Source: Prevotella sp. (GTDB lineage Bacteria > Bacteroidota > Bacteroidia > Bacteroidales > Bacteroidaceae). Taken from it: a stretch of DNA of 64,000 bases. Position 1 is the first letter of the stretch. Each line of letters begins with the position of its first letter. The translations under genes were made by a program, and so were the position numbers. The notes under the pieces were generated by a model, which was not told the DNA's origin, ran no database searches, and was given only the letters and a program-made list of their open reading frames with translations. The stretch spans positions 109,592-173,591 of the forward strand of contig JAFPWS010000026.1 of NCBI GenBank assembly GCA_017412705.1, in the 5' to 3' direction. Below are positions 33,777 through 42,721 of this stretch, piece by piece.

Positions 33777-35198
33777 ATGAACATAGACGAGGAATACTTC
33801 AAGAGCGACGAGTTCCAGCAGCTCTTCAGCAGCTACGAATCGTCATTGGCGTCGGGGGAAAGCGTTTTCCTCGACGCTGACGACCTTGTCGACATTGCAG
33901 ACTACTACAACATGCTGGGCGAGCACGAGCAGGCCACAGCAGTGGTCGAGCAGGGACTCACGCTCTATCCCGACAACGTGCTGCTCAACGTCTTCATGGC
34001 ACGCAAGGCCCTCGACGACGGCGACATCGACGAGGCCCGGCGCATTGCCGCAAGCATCCCCGACAAGGATGCCCCCGACTACCACTACCTGCAGGCCGAA
34101 ATCCTGATAGCGCAAGACCGCACCGACGAGGCCGACCTCTACCTGCGCGACTATGGCAGGAGCGTCGAACCCGACGAGTACAACGACTTCGTCAAGGACG
34201 TGGCCAACCTCTACGTCGACTACGAGGTCAACCAGAAGGCCTTGGAGTGGATGATGCGCATCAAGGCCGACGACAGCGACGACTACAAGGAGCTCATGGG
34301 CCGCGCACTCTTCGGACTGGGCAAGTACAAGGACTCGCAACGCATCTTCAACGAGCTCATCGACCACAACCCCTTCTCCAAGCACTATTGGACGGCCCTG
34401 GCCACGGCACAATACATGGACGAGGACTACCACGCCTCCGTCACCAGTTCCGAGTACGCCATCGCCATCGACCCCACCGACCCCGACAGCCTGCTGGCCA
34501 AGGCCAACGGACTCATGAAGCTCACCAACTACGACGAAGCCATGGAGTACTACAGGCGCTTCGCCACCGTAAGCCCCGACGACCCCATAGGCCCCCTGCA
34601 CCAGGCCGCCTGTCTGGTCAACCTGGGACGCAGCCGCGAGGCCATACCCCTGCTGGAGCATGCCCTGACGCTTACCGGACCCGACGACGACGGCACGGCG
34701 CAAATCTACCAGGAGCTGGCCTTTGCCTATAGTGCCGAAGGCGAGCTGGACCGCGCCCTCGACGCCCTCGACCGCACCGAGGACCTCGAGTGCGACCATG
34801 CCGACATCCTCGTCATCCGCGGACACCTGCTGCTCAGCCACCAGCACATCGACGAGGCCGAGGAGGCCTTCAGGCAGGCCATGCTGCGCAGCAAGAGCGA
34901 CCCGAACATCATCCTGCGCATCATCGTCTCCCTCTATGACAACCGCTACGTCAAGGCGGCCTACCTGATGCTGAAGCGCTTCTACGACCTCATCGCCAGC
35001 GACGACTACGCCAGCGGCTACGCCTACCTCGCCCTCTGCTGCTGGGAGCTGCACTACGACAAGGAGTTCCTCAGCTGCCTCAAGACAGCCGTCGAGCGCA
35101 ACCCGCAGGAAACACGCCTCGTGCTGGGCTACCTGTTCCCGCAGGACATGCCCGTCGGGCAGTATTACGACTACATGAAAGAACATATCAGAAAATGA
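33777..35198 (+). CDS. Tetratricopeptide-repeat protein
   Basis: 473 residues composed of about ten TPR-type helical pairs, such as DIADYYNMLGEHEQATAVVE, ALATAQYMDEDYHASVTSSE and ELAFAYSAEGELDRALDALD. Strongly acidic, with no signal peptide, so probably a cytoplasmic scaffold. Its partner is unknown. The stop overlaps the DedA start by 4 bases (ATGA), so the two are translationally coupled. Confidence 0.83.
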   Translation: MNIDEEYFKSDEFQQLFSSYESSLASGESVFLDADDLVDIADYYNMLGEHEQATAVVEQGLTLYPDNVLLNVFMARKALDDGDIDEARRIAASIPDKDAPDYHYLQAEILIAQDRTDEADLYLRDYGRSVEPDEYNDFVKDVANLYVDYEVNQKALEWMMRIKADDSDDYKELMGRALFGLGKYKDSQRIFNELIDHNPFSKHYWTALATAQYMDEDYHASVTSSEYAIAIDPTDPDSLLAKANGLMKLTNYDEAMEYYRRFATVSPDDPIGPLHQAACLVNLGRSREAIPLLEHALTLTGPDDDGTAQIYQELAFAYSAEGELDRALDALDRTEDLECDHADILVIRGHLLLSHQHIDEAEEAFRQAMLRSKSDPNIILRIIVSLYDNRYVKAAYLMLKRFYDLIASDDYASGYAYLALCCWELHYDKEFLSCLKTAVERNPQETRLVLGYLFPQDMPVGQYYDYMKEHIRK

Positions 35199-35818
35199 AC
35201 CTCATCACCACCCTACTCTCCAACCTCAACTACGGCACCATCCTCTTCCTCATGATGCTCGAGAGCACCGTCGTCCCCGTACCCTCCGAGTTCGTCGTCA
35301 CCCCCGCCGCCTACCACGCCGCCACCGGACAGCTCGACCTGTGGCTCGTCATACTCGCAGCCACCGTCGGGGCAGACCTCGGAGCCACCATCAACTATGT
35401 CGTGGCACTCTACGTCGGCCGGCCCGTCATCTACCGCTTCGCCAACAGCCGCTGGGGCAAGATGTGCCTGCTCAGCCAGGAGAAGGTAGAGAAGTCGGAG
35501 CGCTACTTCGACGACCACGGCATCGTCGCCACCCTCACAGGACGCCTCATACCCGGCATACGCCACCTCATCTCCATCCCCGCCGGACTGGCCCGCATGA
35601 ACTACTGGAAGTTCCTGCTCTACACCACCATTGGCGCCGGCGCCTGGCACACCGTCCTCGCCGCCTTGGGCTGGTATCTGCACGCCATCGTACCCGAGGA
35701 GCAGCTCAACGACAAGATTGCCGAGTATGCCCACTACATCAAGCTCGTCATCCTCGCCCTCGTCGTCGCAGCCGTCGTCTGGCTCGTCGTCAGGCACTAC
35801 GTCCGCAAGCGCAAATAG
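35195..35818 (+). CDS. DedA-family membrane protein
   Basis: 207 residues. Family motifs are present: an amphipathic re-entrant E-S-T-V-V-P-V-P-S-E segment near residue 24, GADLGATINYVVALYVGRP, GRLIPGIRHLISIPAGLARM, and a final membrane helix (about 180-200). DedA proteins are proposed lipid-carrier or phospholipid flippases; undecaprenyl-phosphate transport is established for some members. The basic C-terminal tail is short. Last gene of the mltG-glnS-TPR unit. Confidence 0.9.
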   Translation: MNLITTLLSNLNYGTILFLMMLESTVVPVPSEFVVTPAAYHAATGQLDLWLVILAATVGADLGATINYVVALYVGRPVIYRFANSRWGKMCLLSQEKVEKSERYFDDHGIVATLTGRLIPGIRHLISIPAGLARMNYWKFLLYTTIGAGAWHTVLAALGWYLHAIVPEEQLNDKIAEYAHYIKLVILALVVAAVVWLVVRHYVRKRK

Positions 35819-35879
35819 CACCCCCTCAAATGAGCGTCATCTCAATGGTTGTAGCTATGATGGCAAACCGGACAAGCGT

Positions 35880-36176
35880 TCATCCTTCATTTATGACCTT
35901 GTATCTGCGCTGGAGAGCAACCAGCACACTACGCTCTGCCAAGGGGTTAAGCCCGCGAAACGTTGTATGCTGCTTAAGCTCGGCCAACGGCATTTCCAAA
36001 AGCAGTTTGGCTATACACTCGTCGGCAAAAGAGTTGGAAACCACATTGACACCGGTAAAGTCCAGCACGACTTTCTCGTTGTCCTTAATCAGCGACAGCA
36101 GTTTCTCGCGCAACTTCTGTCCCATGTCACGGGTACCAAAGTCCGTTCCGTATTCTATGAACTTAAATTCTACCAT
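35880..36176 (-). CDS. STAS-like (DUF4325) protein
   Basis: 98 residues. The central strand VVLDFTGVNVVSNSFADECI is the DUF4325/STAS-like core. Such proteins occur beside GHKL-type ATPases, as SpoIIAA-like partners of SpoIIAB-like kinases. Here the ATPase gene directly upstream overlaps by 7 bases but is broken, so this intact copy may be an orphan or may answer to another ATPase. The residue equivalent to the SpoIIAA phosphoserine may be one of the Ser in VVSNSF; this is inferred. Confidence 0.8.
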   Translation of the reverse strand: MVEFKFIEYGTDFGTRDMGQKLREKLLSLIKDNEKVVLDFTGVNVVSNSFADECIAKLLLEMPLAELKQHTTFRGLNPLAERSVLVALQRRYKVINEG

Positions 36177-36578
36177 AATGACTCCAATTCTTCCGTTTCA
36201 ACAAATGATTCATTGTATTCTTCAGCAGCATCGGCTCTGTGGTCAACGACCTGATTGGGGTCAATCTCTCTACCCGTTCCGATTGCCATAAAGATAAGCG
36301 TGCCCTGCCAGAAACCATTCTCTATAACAGAGGTAATGCCGTTCTCAATGATTAACTTATGACTGCCTGAATGTAGAACAAACTTCTTGCCGATACGGTC
36401 AACAAGTCTTGAGGTGGTATAAAGGCCAAAGCCCATCCCCTTACCATCTGTAATAATGAGATGTCATTGCCTTAACGACATCTCTATATACAGCGTTCAG
36501 TGTCTGTGCATCAAACACATCTATCGAAACGTTGTCCGCCCCTTTGAAATATCCGTTTATAAGGAATGCTATATCCAT
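36170..36578 (-). pseudogene. GHKL ATPase with internal deletion and frameshift
   Basis: The N-terminus (from ATG 36578: MDIAFLINGYFKGADNVSID) reads in one frame to about 36450 and stops. The C-terminal half of a GHKL ATPase (LIITDGKGMGFGLYTTSRLV, then WQGTLIFMAI) continues in another frame. The N-box region with the Mg-binding Asn and the first ATP-lid part are missing, so roughly the middle of the domain is deleted. The promoter TATCTTTG at 36612-36619 (minus) is intact, so the downstream STAS-like gene could still be expressed. Confidence 0.75.
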
Positions 36579-36611
36579 GAGACTTGATTCTCGTGACACA
36601 CTATTCTGGTG

Positions 36612-36619
36612 CAAAGATA
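36612..36619 (-). promoter_or_regulatory. -7 promoter box of the ATPase-remnant/STAS-like unit
   Basis: TATCTTTG on the minus strand, 33 bases before the ATG at 36578. Confidence 0.6.
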
Positions 36620-37025
36620 CGAAGAAAAAGCAAAATGCCAAAGAAAAGTGCGGATTATTTGCAACCATTCTTTGGCAAGGGGAATTCAGGTATAGTTTGT
36701 CGGTAGGAAACTATCAGTTTCTCAGCATGTAACTACCAGTTACTCGGTGGGAAACCCTTGCTTTGTCGGTACCAAACAAATCTATCGTCACTCCTCCACG
36801 TCGATGCAGAACTTTTCGGTGATGAGTCACCCGTCATCTGACCAATGGGGAACTGCCCAGCCAGAGCATCCCTACAAACCTTTTTAAGCGCTCTCCTGAA
36901 GGGGGTCTTGCCCCGTCCTCTGACGTATTCTGCCCGGCTTGCTGCCAGATTCCGCCCCGTCCTCTGACGGTCTCCGCCCCGTCCGCCAAGCCCTTCACAT
37001 CCGTTGGGCTGCTGTCTTAAAAGAA
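36620..37025. repeat. Gene-free stretch with short repeats
   Basis: Two small dyads, GAAACTATCAGTTTC and GTAACTACCAGTTAC, lie near 36707 and 36729. Further on, GCCCCGTCCTCTGACG occurs near 36909 and near 36953, with a third GCCCCGTCC near 36976. I see no credible gene. Confidence 0.6.
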
Positions 37026-37030
37026 AATGG

Positions 37031-37070
37031 AAAAATCCCCCCTACGCATCCACTACGCGTAGAGGGGGTT
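37031..37070 (-). terminator. Terminator of the FISUMP lipoprotein gene
   Basis: GC-rich hairpin CCCCCCTACGC/GCGTAGAGGGGG (37037-37068, one mismatch) followed on the minus strand by a run of five T (37031-37035). Confidence 0.75.
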
Positions 37071-37103
37071 TGTCTTGCCCGTTGTGGGGGCAAGGGGTAA
37101 ATC

Positions 37104-38633
37104 CTACTCGACCTGGCGAACGAGGCGCACCGAGAACCCGTAGTTGCGGCCGTCGCCCCACCCTGGATCCAGATTTTCCGAACTGAAGCACACGCGGTAG
37201 GCGTCGTTCGCGCCATTGGGCGACGACGACCAGTAGTAGCCGTAGGAGCCGGCATTGCGGACCGACGTCCCATCCCGGTAGGCCGCTGCGGGCAGGAAAA
37301 CACAGCCTTTAGCAGCAAGGGCTGCCCACTGGGCAGTAGTGCACTTGGTGGCATAAGCGCTGGTGCCATTGACGCGACCGGCAGTGGTCACCTCGGTAGA
37401 TGCGATGTCAACACCATCGGGGAACAATATCATACCGTTAACACTGGTTCCGTCGGTGTTGATGGTGGCGTGGGCGTAGCGGGCCTGCTCGGTGCCGAAC
37501 ACGGTGCCGCCAGTGGTGCGGGTGTTGAACACACACGTCCACTCGGCGCTGCTCAGTGTGCGCCATGTGTAGCCGTCGCTGATGGTGTTGCCCCAGTCTT
37601 TAAAGTCGCCGGAATATGTCCAGAAAGATGTGGAAGTATTCATACCGTAGGTGGTGGCGGAAGTACTCCAACCGAACTTGTCCCATGAATCGGCAGAGTA
37701 TGCTGTGTAGTAGTCCCACTGATTGTCGAAGAAGCTCCATGCACCAGACGTGTAACACAGGTTGCCCTGGGCAAACTTGACCTGTGTGCCGTCACTGTCG
37801 ACGGTAAACGCACCGGCCAGCAGGCCGGGGATGCTGATGGTCTTCGAGATGTTGTAAATCTTGTTGGCCCCGAGCGTCGTCGTGCCGCCGAAGGAGACGG
37901 CAGACTTCGAGCCTAACTGGAAGGTGGCGCTGCTCATGGTGGTGCCAGCAGGCATGGCGGCGACGAACTTGGCCTTTATGCCGCTGTCATCGACGGTGGT
38001 CACGCTACCCGTGCGGACGGTAGAGCCGCCGTTGGTGATGGTGATGTCGAGGGCGGTGCCGGCGGTCGTGCCGTCGGTCAGCGTCACGGTGAAGTTCAGG
38101 AACGACGTCTGCTGGTCCATCGAGAACGACTTGGCAGCGTAGGTCGATGTGGCCTTGAAGTAGCTGTACTTCTGCACGGCCTCGGCCAGTGTCGAAGCGA
38201 TGGCCGTCGTGGGGTACTCGGCAGAGGCATACGTCAGCGTCGGCATAGCGTTGCTGGTGCTGACGAGCACGGCCTGCAGCTCCAGGTTGTCGGCAGGGGT
38301 ACCCTCGCCGTTATATGTCAGGTCGCCCGCGAAGGTGGCGGTGGCTGTACCGTCACCCTCCGTCAGTGTCAGGTCGCCAGTGAGTGTGCCGTCGGCAGTG
38401 GTAATCGTCAGTTTGTCGCCCGTCTGGAACACATACTCATTCGAGCCGTTCAGCGTGGCACGCGTGGTGGTGCCGTCGCTGACGGTGGCACTATAGTGGA
38501 TGACCGTACCCTTGCCGGCGGGAGTCTCAGGCTCTGTGACGGGAGCTACGTTCTGGTCGTCGCCGCTGCAGGCGGCAAACAGCAACACGGCTGCCACGGC
38601 GGGCAGCACGCGGAATAGATTCTTCGTCTTCAT
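37104..38633 (-). CDS. Fimbrillin-like/FISUMP lipoprotein
   Basis: 509 residues from the ATG at 38633. The N-terminus MKTKNLFRVLPAVAAVLL ends in the lipobox FAAC. Residues about 40-260 are a fimbrillin-like beta region (ATLNGSNEYVFQTGDKLTI). The C-terminal ~230 residues are a Fibrobacter succinogenes major paralogous (FISUMP) domain, with YYWSSSPNGANDAYRVCFSS and the terminal GFSVRLVRQVE. It is expected on the outer surface; ligand unknown. A long leader of about 220 bases carries a 43-codon ORF, and a 17-T tract lies upstream of the -7 box. A longer reading through this leader is rejected. Confidence 0.83.
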   Translation of the reverse strand: MKTKNLFRVLPAVAAVLLFAACSGDDQNVAPVTEPETPAGKGTVIHYSATVSDGTTTRATLNGSNEYVFQTGDKLTITTADGTLTGDLTLTEGDGTATATFAGDLTYNGEGTPADNLELQAVLVSTSNAMPTLTYASAEYPTTAIASTLAEAVQKYSYFKATSTYAAKSFSMDQQTSFLNFTVTLTDGTTAGTALDITITNGGSTVRTGSVTTVDDSGIKAKFVAAMPAGTTMSSATFQLGSKSAVSFGGTTTLGANKIYNISKTISIPGLLAGAFTVDSDGTQVKFAQGNLCYTSGAWSFFDNQWDYYTAYSADSWDKFGWSTSATTYGMNTSTSFWTYSGDFKDWGNTISDGYTWRTLSSAEWTCVFNTRTTGGTVFGTEQARYAHATINTDGTSVNGMILFPDGVDIASTEVTTAGRVNGTSAYATKCTTAQWAALAAKGCVFLPAAAYRDGTSVRNAGSYGYYWSSSPNGANDAYRVCFSSENLDPGWGDGRNYGFSVRLVRQVE

Positions 38634-38673
38634 TGTCTTTGTCTTTTTTTCTTCTGTTTCTGATTCCTTTACC

Positions 38674-38805
38674 TTAATCCATGACCTCCTCTTCGGGGTT
38701 TTCTTTGAAGCCGCTCGTGGCGCTGCTGCCGCTGAGCAGTCGGTTTCTTGCTTGCAGCCCGACCACAACCATGGCCGGCTGCCGATAATCACGCTTTGTT
38801 TTCAT
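38674..38805 (-). CDS. 43-residue leader ORF ahead of the FISUMP lipoprotein
   Basis: ATG at 38805, TAA at 38674-38676. It begins MKTKRDYRQPAMVVVG, continues LQARNRLLSGSSATSG and ends ENPEEEVMD. The pattern K-x-Y-x-x-P, hydrophobic stretch, L-L-x-G-S, acidic end recurs in short Bacteroidales peptides encoded ahead of surface lipoproteins, from memory of the phylum. It lies between the promoter (38860-38867) and the lipoprotein start, in a different frame, so it is either a small product or a translational leader. Confidence 0.65.
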   Translation of the reverse strand: MKTKRDYRQPAMVVVGLQARNRLLSGSSATSGFKENPEEEVMD

Positions 38806-38859
38806 TACAGTTGAATGCTTTTATAATGTTAATAATAGAGTTCCCTTCGTTTTCGGGCG

Positions 38860-38901
38860 CAAAGGTACGCCAAAAAGCGTGAACAAAAAAAAAAAAAAAA
38901 A
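38860..38901 (-). promoter_or_regulatory. -7 box with a 17-T homopolymer upstream
   Basis: TACCTTTG at 38860-38867 on the minus strand; a run of 17 T (38885-38901) lies 17 bases upstream, over the -33 region. Tracts of this length are prone to slippage. Confidence 0.65.
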
Positions 38902-38994
38902 TGATAAAGAAAGTTAAAGGAGGCGGTTTTCTTTTGATTAAGAGGATAGCGCCTGCCGGTCAGGCTGATAGGGATGAGGCGGGGATGGCTTAAA

Positions 38995-39888
38995 TTATTT
39001 TGGTCTGAAGGAAATGCCGAAACTGATGTTCAGGCCCAGGCGACGGCCGTAGAGGTCGGGGATGCTGCGGTCGTTGCCTATGTGGTAGCGGAGCGTGGGC
39101 TGAACAAAGGCGCTGAACTGGCGGCTGAACCGGTATTCCACATCGACGCCGCCACGCAGCAGGAACTGCATAGGGGTGCCGCCCTTACAGACTTTCTCGA
39201 GCATGGCGCCTCCCAGGGCGTAAACGTCGAAGGTGCCCGGCGACGCCAGCTTGTAGTAGCCTGTCAGGGGGATGGCCAGACAGCTGTTGCGCGACGGTCC
39301 CGTGGGCAAAGAGCCGTAGGACAGTCCGCCCTCTACGGCCCAACGGTCGTTGAGCTGATAGCGTGCCAGGAGCGAATAGCGCTTGAAGCCTTGCAGGCCG
39401 GCACGGAACGACCAGGGACGACGGCCGAGGGAGTCTGCCTCGTCGTCGTCGCCGGTATATCGATGACTATAATGGCGGGGAGGCGGCGCGTCACCCTGGC
39501 CGGCACTCATCTGCTGGCCTTGGCCCCGGGGTGCGTCGTCAGGCGACACGTACATCTCGACAGTCGTGGCGGGGGCTTCCTCAACCTGAAGCTGTCGGGG
39601 ATGGTTGGAGGTGATGATGACATCGTCGAGGAAGAGGTTCACCCAACGCACGTTCTCCGTCTGGCGGCTATCGGAGGTGCTGTCGGCCAGGTTGAGGTGG
39701 GCCACGCTGCGGTTCATGGCGTTCTGCTGCTGCGCCGTCAGCGCTCGTTGGCGGGTGTCGGCCACCTGCCGCCAGAGCAGATAGCTGGCATAGCAGACGC
39801 CTGCTATGGCGGCAACGGCCAGGAGCCTGACGGCCAGAAGCAACCGACGCTGGCCACGGCGGGGGGTGTCCTCGTAGAACGTATCCAT
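38995..39888 (-). CDS. Single-anchor protein with C-terminal outer-membrane-type beta region
   Basis: 297 residues. A basic N-terminus and one membrane helix (about 16-39, LLLAVRLLAVAAIAGVCYAS) precede a polar linker (about 45-150). The C-terminal ~145 residues have alternating aromatic strands (RAGLQGFKRYSLLARYQLND, EYRFSRQFSAFVQPTLRYHI) and end in SFGISFRPK, the look of a small beta-barrel. Such proteins often sit beside sigma factors in Bacteroidetes, but none is adjacent here. Function unknown. Promoter TACCTTTG on the minus strand at 39914-39921. Confidence 0.72.
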   Translation of the reverse strand: MDTFYEDTPRRGQRRLLLAVRLLAVAAIAGVCYASYLLWRQVADTRQRALTAQQQNAMNRSVAHLNLADSTSDSRQTENVRWVNLFLDDVIITSNHPRQLQVEEAPATTVEMYVSPDDAPRGQGQQMSAGQGDAPPPRHYSHRYTGDDDEADSLGRRPWSFRAGLQGFKRYSLLARYQLNDRWAVEGGLSYGSLPTGPSRNSCLAIPLTGYYKLASPGTFDVYALGGAMLEKVCKGGTPMQFLLRGGVDVEYRFSRQFSAFVQPTLRYHIGNDRSIPDLYGRRLGLNISFGISFRPK

Positions 39889-39913
39889 CTCTCTGTTGGT
39901 ATTTTTGCGGGGT

Positions 39914-39921
39914 CAAAGGTA
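39914..39921 (-). promoter_or_regulatory. -7 promoter box of the beta-region protein gene
   Basis: TACCTTTG on the minus strand, 25 bases before the ATG at 39888. Confidence 0.6.
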
Positions 39922-40095
39922 CGCATTTCTTTGAAAATACACAAGCTTTTCGCTTTTATTCTGCTGCCGGGGGGATGTGGACGCAAAATGTTAAATCATC
40001 GTTAAACAGGAAAATCTCATCGAAGTAAAGGGGAATTATTTCTACTAATGCGATGTGATTAATCTATTTCGTTTTGCTGTTTCGTCGATAATATC

Positions 40096-40103
40096 TACCT
40101 TTG
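40096..40103 (+). promoter_or_regulatory. -7 promoter box of the TolC-MacAB-regulator operon
   Basis: TACCTTTG, about 80 bases before the ATG at 40184. The leader contains GTTGCGCTGCAACG (40121 region), a small dyad. Confidence 0.65.
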
Positions 40104-40183
40104 CATCGACAAAAACACGTTGCGCTGCAACGAAAGGGACGCCAAGGGCGTCTAATACAAGTGAACTAATATAAATAAGGTAT

Positions 40184-41515
40184 ATGAAAAAAGGACTTTT
40201 ATTTTTGGCTGTGATGGCAAGTCTGCAGGCTACGGCCCAGAAGCTGTGGACGCTGGATGACTGTCTGAACTACGCCATCGAGAACAACATTACGCTGAAG
40301 AAGTCGCAGTTGTCGAAAGAGACGGCTACGGAAACCCTGAAGCAGTCGAAGGCTGCGCTGCTGCCCTCGCTGAGCGCGTCGACGAACCAAAGCGTGGGCT
40401 ACCGTCCCTGGCAGGACAGCGGAACCATTACGGTGACAAACGGACAGGTGGACACGGACGTGAAGAAGACGTACTACAACGGCTCGTACACCATCAGCGC
40501 GCAATGGACGGTATGGAACGGCAACCAGAACCACAACCAGGTGAAACTGAACCGCGTCAGCGAGGAGCAGGCTGTGCTGACGGTGGAGCAGACGGCGAAC
40601 ACCATTCAGGAGAGCATTGCCAAACTGTATGTGCAGATACTGTATCAGACCGAGGCCATCGGGGTGAGCCGCCAGAGCTTGGAGACGAGCAGGAAGAACG
40701 AGGAGCGCGGCAAGACGATGCTGGAGGTGGGCAAGATGTCGAAGGCTGACGTAGCCCAGCTGACAGCCCAGCGTGCCACGGACGAGTACAACCTGGTGAA
40801 TGCCGAGAGCCAGCTGGCCAACTACAAGCTACAGCTGAAGCAGCTGTTGGAGCTGACGACGGAGGAGTTCGACATTGCCGTACCTGTCGCCAGCGACGAG
40901 CAGGCCTTGGAGGAGATTCCCGCCATGGCCAGCGTCTACGAAGCCGCTCTGCTGCAACGCCCTGAGATTAAGAACGCAGAGCTGAGCAAGCGGTCGGGCG
41001 ACCTGCAGCTGAAGATTGCCAAGGCGGGGTGGCTGCCCACGCTGGGCCTGACGGGCGGCGTGTCGACAAGCACGAACTCGCTGTCGGCCAATACGTGGGG
41101 CGAGCAGATGAAGACCAACGTCAACGCCTCGGCAGGCGCTACGCTGAGCATCCCCATCTTCGACCAGCGCAAGACACGGACGGCTGTCAACAAGGCGAAG
41201 ATACAGCAGCTGACGGCAGAGCTGGACCTGCAGGACAAGCAGAAGACGCTGTGGAAGACCATCGAGGGCTTCTGGCTGGACGCCCAGACCAACCAGCAGA
41301 AGTTCCGCTCGGCCCGGGAGTCGGTTGCCAGCGAGCAGGAGTCGTACAACCTGCTGTCGGAGCAGTTCCAGTTAGGACTGAAGAACATCGTGGAGCTGAT
41401 GACGGGCAAGGACAAGCTGCTGCAGGCACAGCAGAACAAGCTGCAGTCGAAGTACACGACCATCCTGAACCAGCAGCTGCTGAAGTTCTATCAGGGAGAG
41501 AAACTGAAAATTTAA
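40184..41515 (+). CDS. TolC-family outer-membrane efflux protein
   Basis: 443 residues, signal peptide MKKGLLFLAVMASLQATAQ. Two OEP (PF02321-type) repeats with long coiled-coil alpha-barrel segments are evident, for example VEQTANTIQESIAKLYVQIL and the matching KTLWKTIEGFWLDAQTNQQK. It forms the outer-membrane channel of the tripartite exporter encoded by the next three genes. Spacing to the adaptor gene is 12 bases. Confidence 0.9.
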   Translation: MKKGLLFLAVMASLQATAQKLWTLDDCLNYAIENNITLKKSQLSKETATETLKQSKAALLPSLSASTNQSVGYRPWQDSGTITVTNGQVDTDVKKTYYNGSYTISAQWTVWNGNQNHNQVKLNRVSEEQAVLTVEQTANTIQESIAKLYVQILYQTEAIGVSRQSLETSRKNEERGKTMLEVGKMSKADVAQLTAQRATDEYNLVNAESQLANYKLQLKQLLELTTEEFDIAVPVASDEQALEEIPAMASVYEAALLQRPEIKNAELSKRSGDLQLKIAKAGWLPTLGLTGGVSTSTNSLSANTWGEQMKTNVNASAGATLSIPIFDQRKTRTAVNKAKIQQLTAELDLQDKQKTLWKTIEGFWLDAQTNQQKFRSARESVASEQESYNLLSEQFQLGLKNIVELMTGKDKLLQAQQNKLQSKYTTILNQQLLKFYQGEKLKI

Positions 41516-41527
41516 ACGAAGTGAGAT

Positions 41528-42721
41528 ATGAAGAATAAGAAGATGTGGGGCATGATAGCCCTGGGTGTTGTCATACTGGCTGCCATCGTCTATTTCGCGG
41601 CTGGAGGCAAGAAAGAAGAGAAGGTGTCGTTCGAGACGGCCAAGGTTGAGAAGCAGAATATCAGCACTTCAATCACCGCCACAGGAACCATCGAGCCTGT
41701 GACCAGCGTCACCGTAGGTACGCAGGTGTCGGGCATCGTGTCGAAACTCTACGTGGACTACAACTCGGTAGTCAGGAAGGGGCAGGTCATTGCCGAGCTG
41801 GACAAGACCAACCTGACCAGCGAGTTGAAGACTGCCAAAGCCAATCTGGCCAGTGCTGAGAGTACGCTGAACTACGAGACGGCTAATTACAATAGGTATA
41901 AGACGCTTTACGACAAAGGTCTGGTGAGCGCCACCGACTACGAGAGCGCACTGCTGTCGTATCGCAAGGCGCAGGAGACGGTACACTCGTCGCGAGAGAG
42001 CGTGCAGAAGGCGCAGACCAATCTGGGCTATGCCACCATCACCAGCCCCATCGACGGCGTGGTGCTGTCGAAGAGCGTAGAGGAAGGGCAGACGGTGGCC
42101 GCCTCGTTCAACACCCCTGAACTGTTCACCATAGCACAGGACCTGACGGACATGCGCGTCATTGCCGACATCGACGAGGCCGACATTGGCGGTGTGAAGG
42201 AAGGCCAGCGCGTGACGTTCACGGTTGATGCCTTCCCTGACGATAGGTTCGAGGGAGAGGTGACACAGGTGCGCCAGGAAGCTACCACCACGAGCAATGT
42301 GGTGACCTACGAGGTTGTCATCTCGGCTCCCAATGCCGACCTGAAGCTGAAGCCCGGCCTGACAGCCAACGTCACCATCTTCACCCTCGAGAAGAATGAC
42401 GTGCTGGCCGTTCCCTCCAAGGCGCTGCGCTTCATGCCCACTGAAGCTATCCTTCAGAAAGGCCAGACCATTGAGGACGTCGAGGCTCCCACCAAAGTAT
42501 GGACATTGGAAGGCAATACCTTCAAGGCACACCAAGTAGAGACTGGCACCACCAATGGTATGGTAACGGAGCTCCTGAGCGGTGTGAACGAAGGTACTGA
42601 GGTACTGGTCGACTTCAACATCAGCGGAGGCGGCGACGAACAACAGGGCGAACAGGCGCAGAACCCCTTCATGCCGCGCCCGAGGAACAACAACAAGAAC
42701 GGTAACCAACAGAAGAAATAA
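41528..42721 (+). CDS. Periplasmic adaptor (MacA/HlyD family)
   Basis: 397 residues. An N-terminal membrane anchor (about 7-24), then a biotinyl-lipoyl-like half motif, a coiled coil (about 105-150), the second half motif and beta-barrel domains: ITATGTIEPVTSVTVGTQVS, then YATITSPIDGVVLSKSVEEG. The C-terminus is Gly/Asn/Gln-rich. It bridges the MacB-like transporter and the TolC channel. The stop overlaps the next start by 1 base. Confidence 0.9.
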   Translation: MKNKKMWGMIALGVVILAAIVYFAAGGKKEEKVSFETAKVEKQNISTSITATGTIEPVTSVTVGTQVSGIVSKLYVDYNSVVRKGQVIAELDKTNLTSELKTAKANLASAESTLNYETANYNRYKTLYDKGLVSATDYESALLSYRKAQETVHSSRESVQKAQTNLGYATITSPIDGVVLSKSVEEGQTVAASFNTPELFTIAQDLTDMRVIADIDEADIGGVKEGQRVTFTVDAFPDDRFEGEVTQVRQEATTTSNVVTYEVVISAPNADLKLKPGLTANVTIFTLEKNDVLAVPSKALRFMPTEAILQKGQTIEDVEAPTKVWTLEGNTFKAHQVETGTTNGMVTELLSGVNEGTEVLVDFNISGGGDEQQGEQAQNPFMPRPRNNNKNGNQQKK

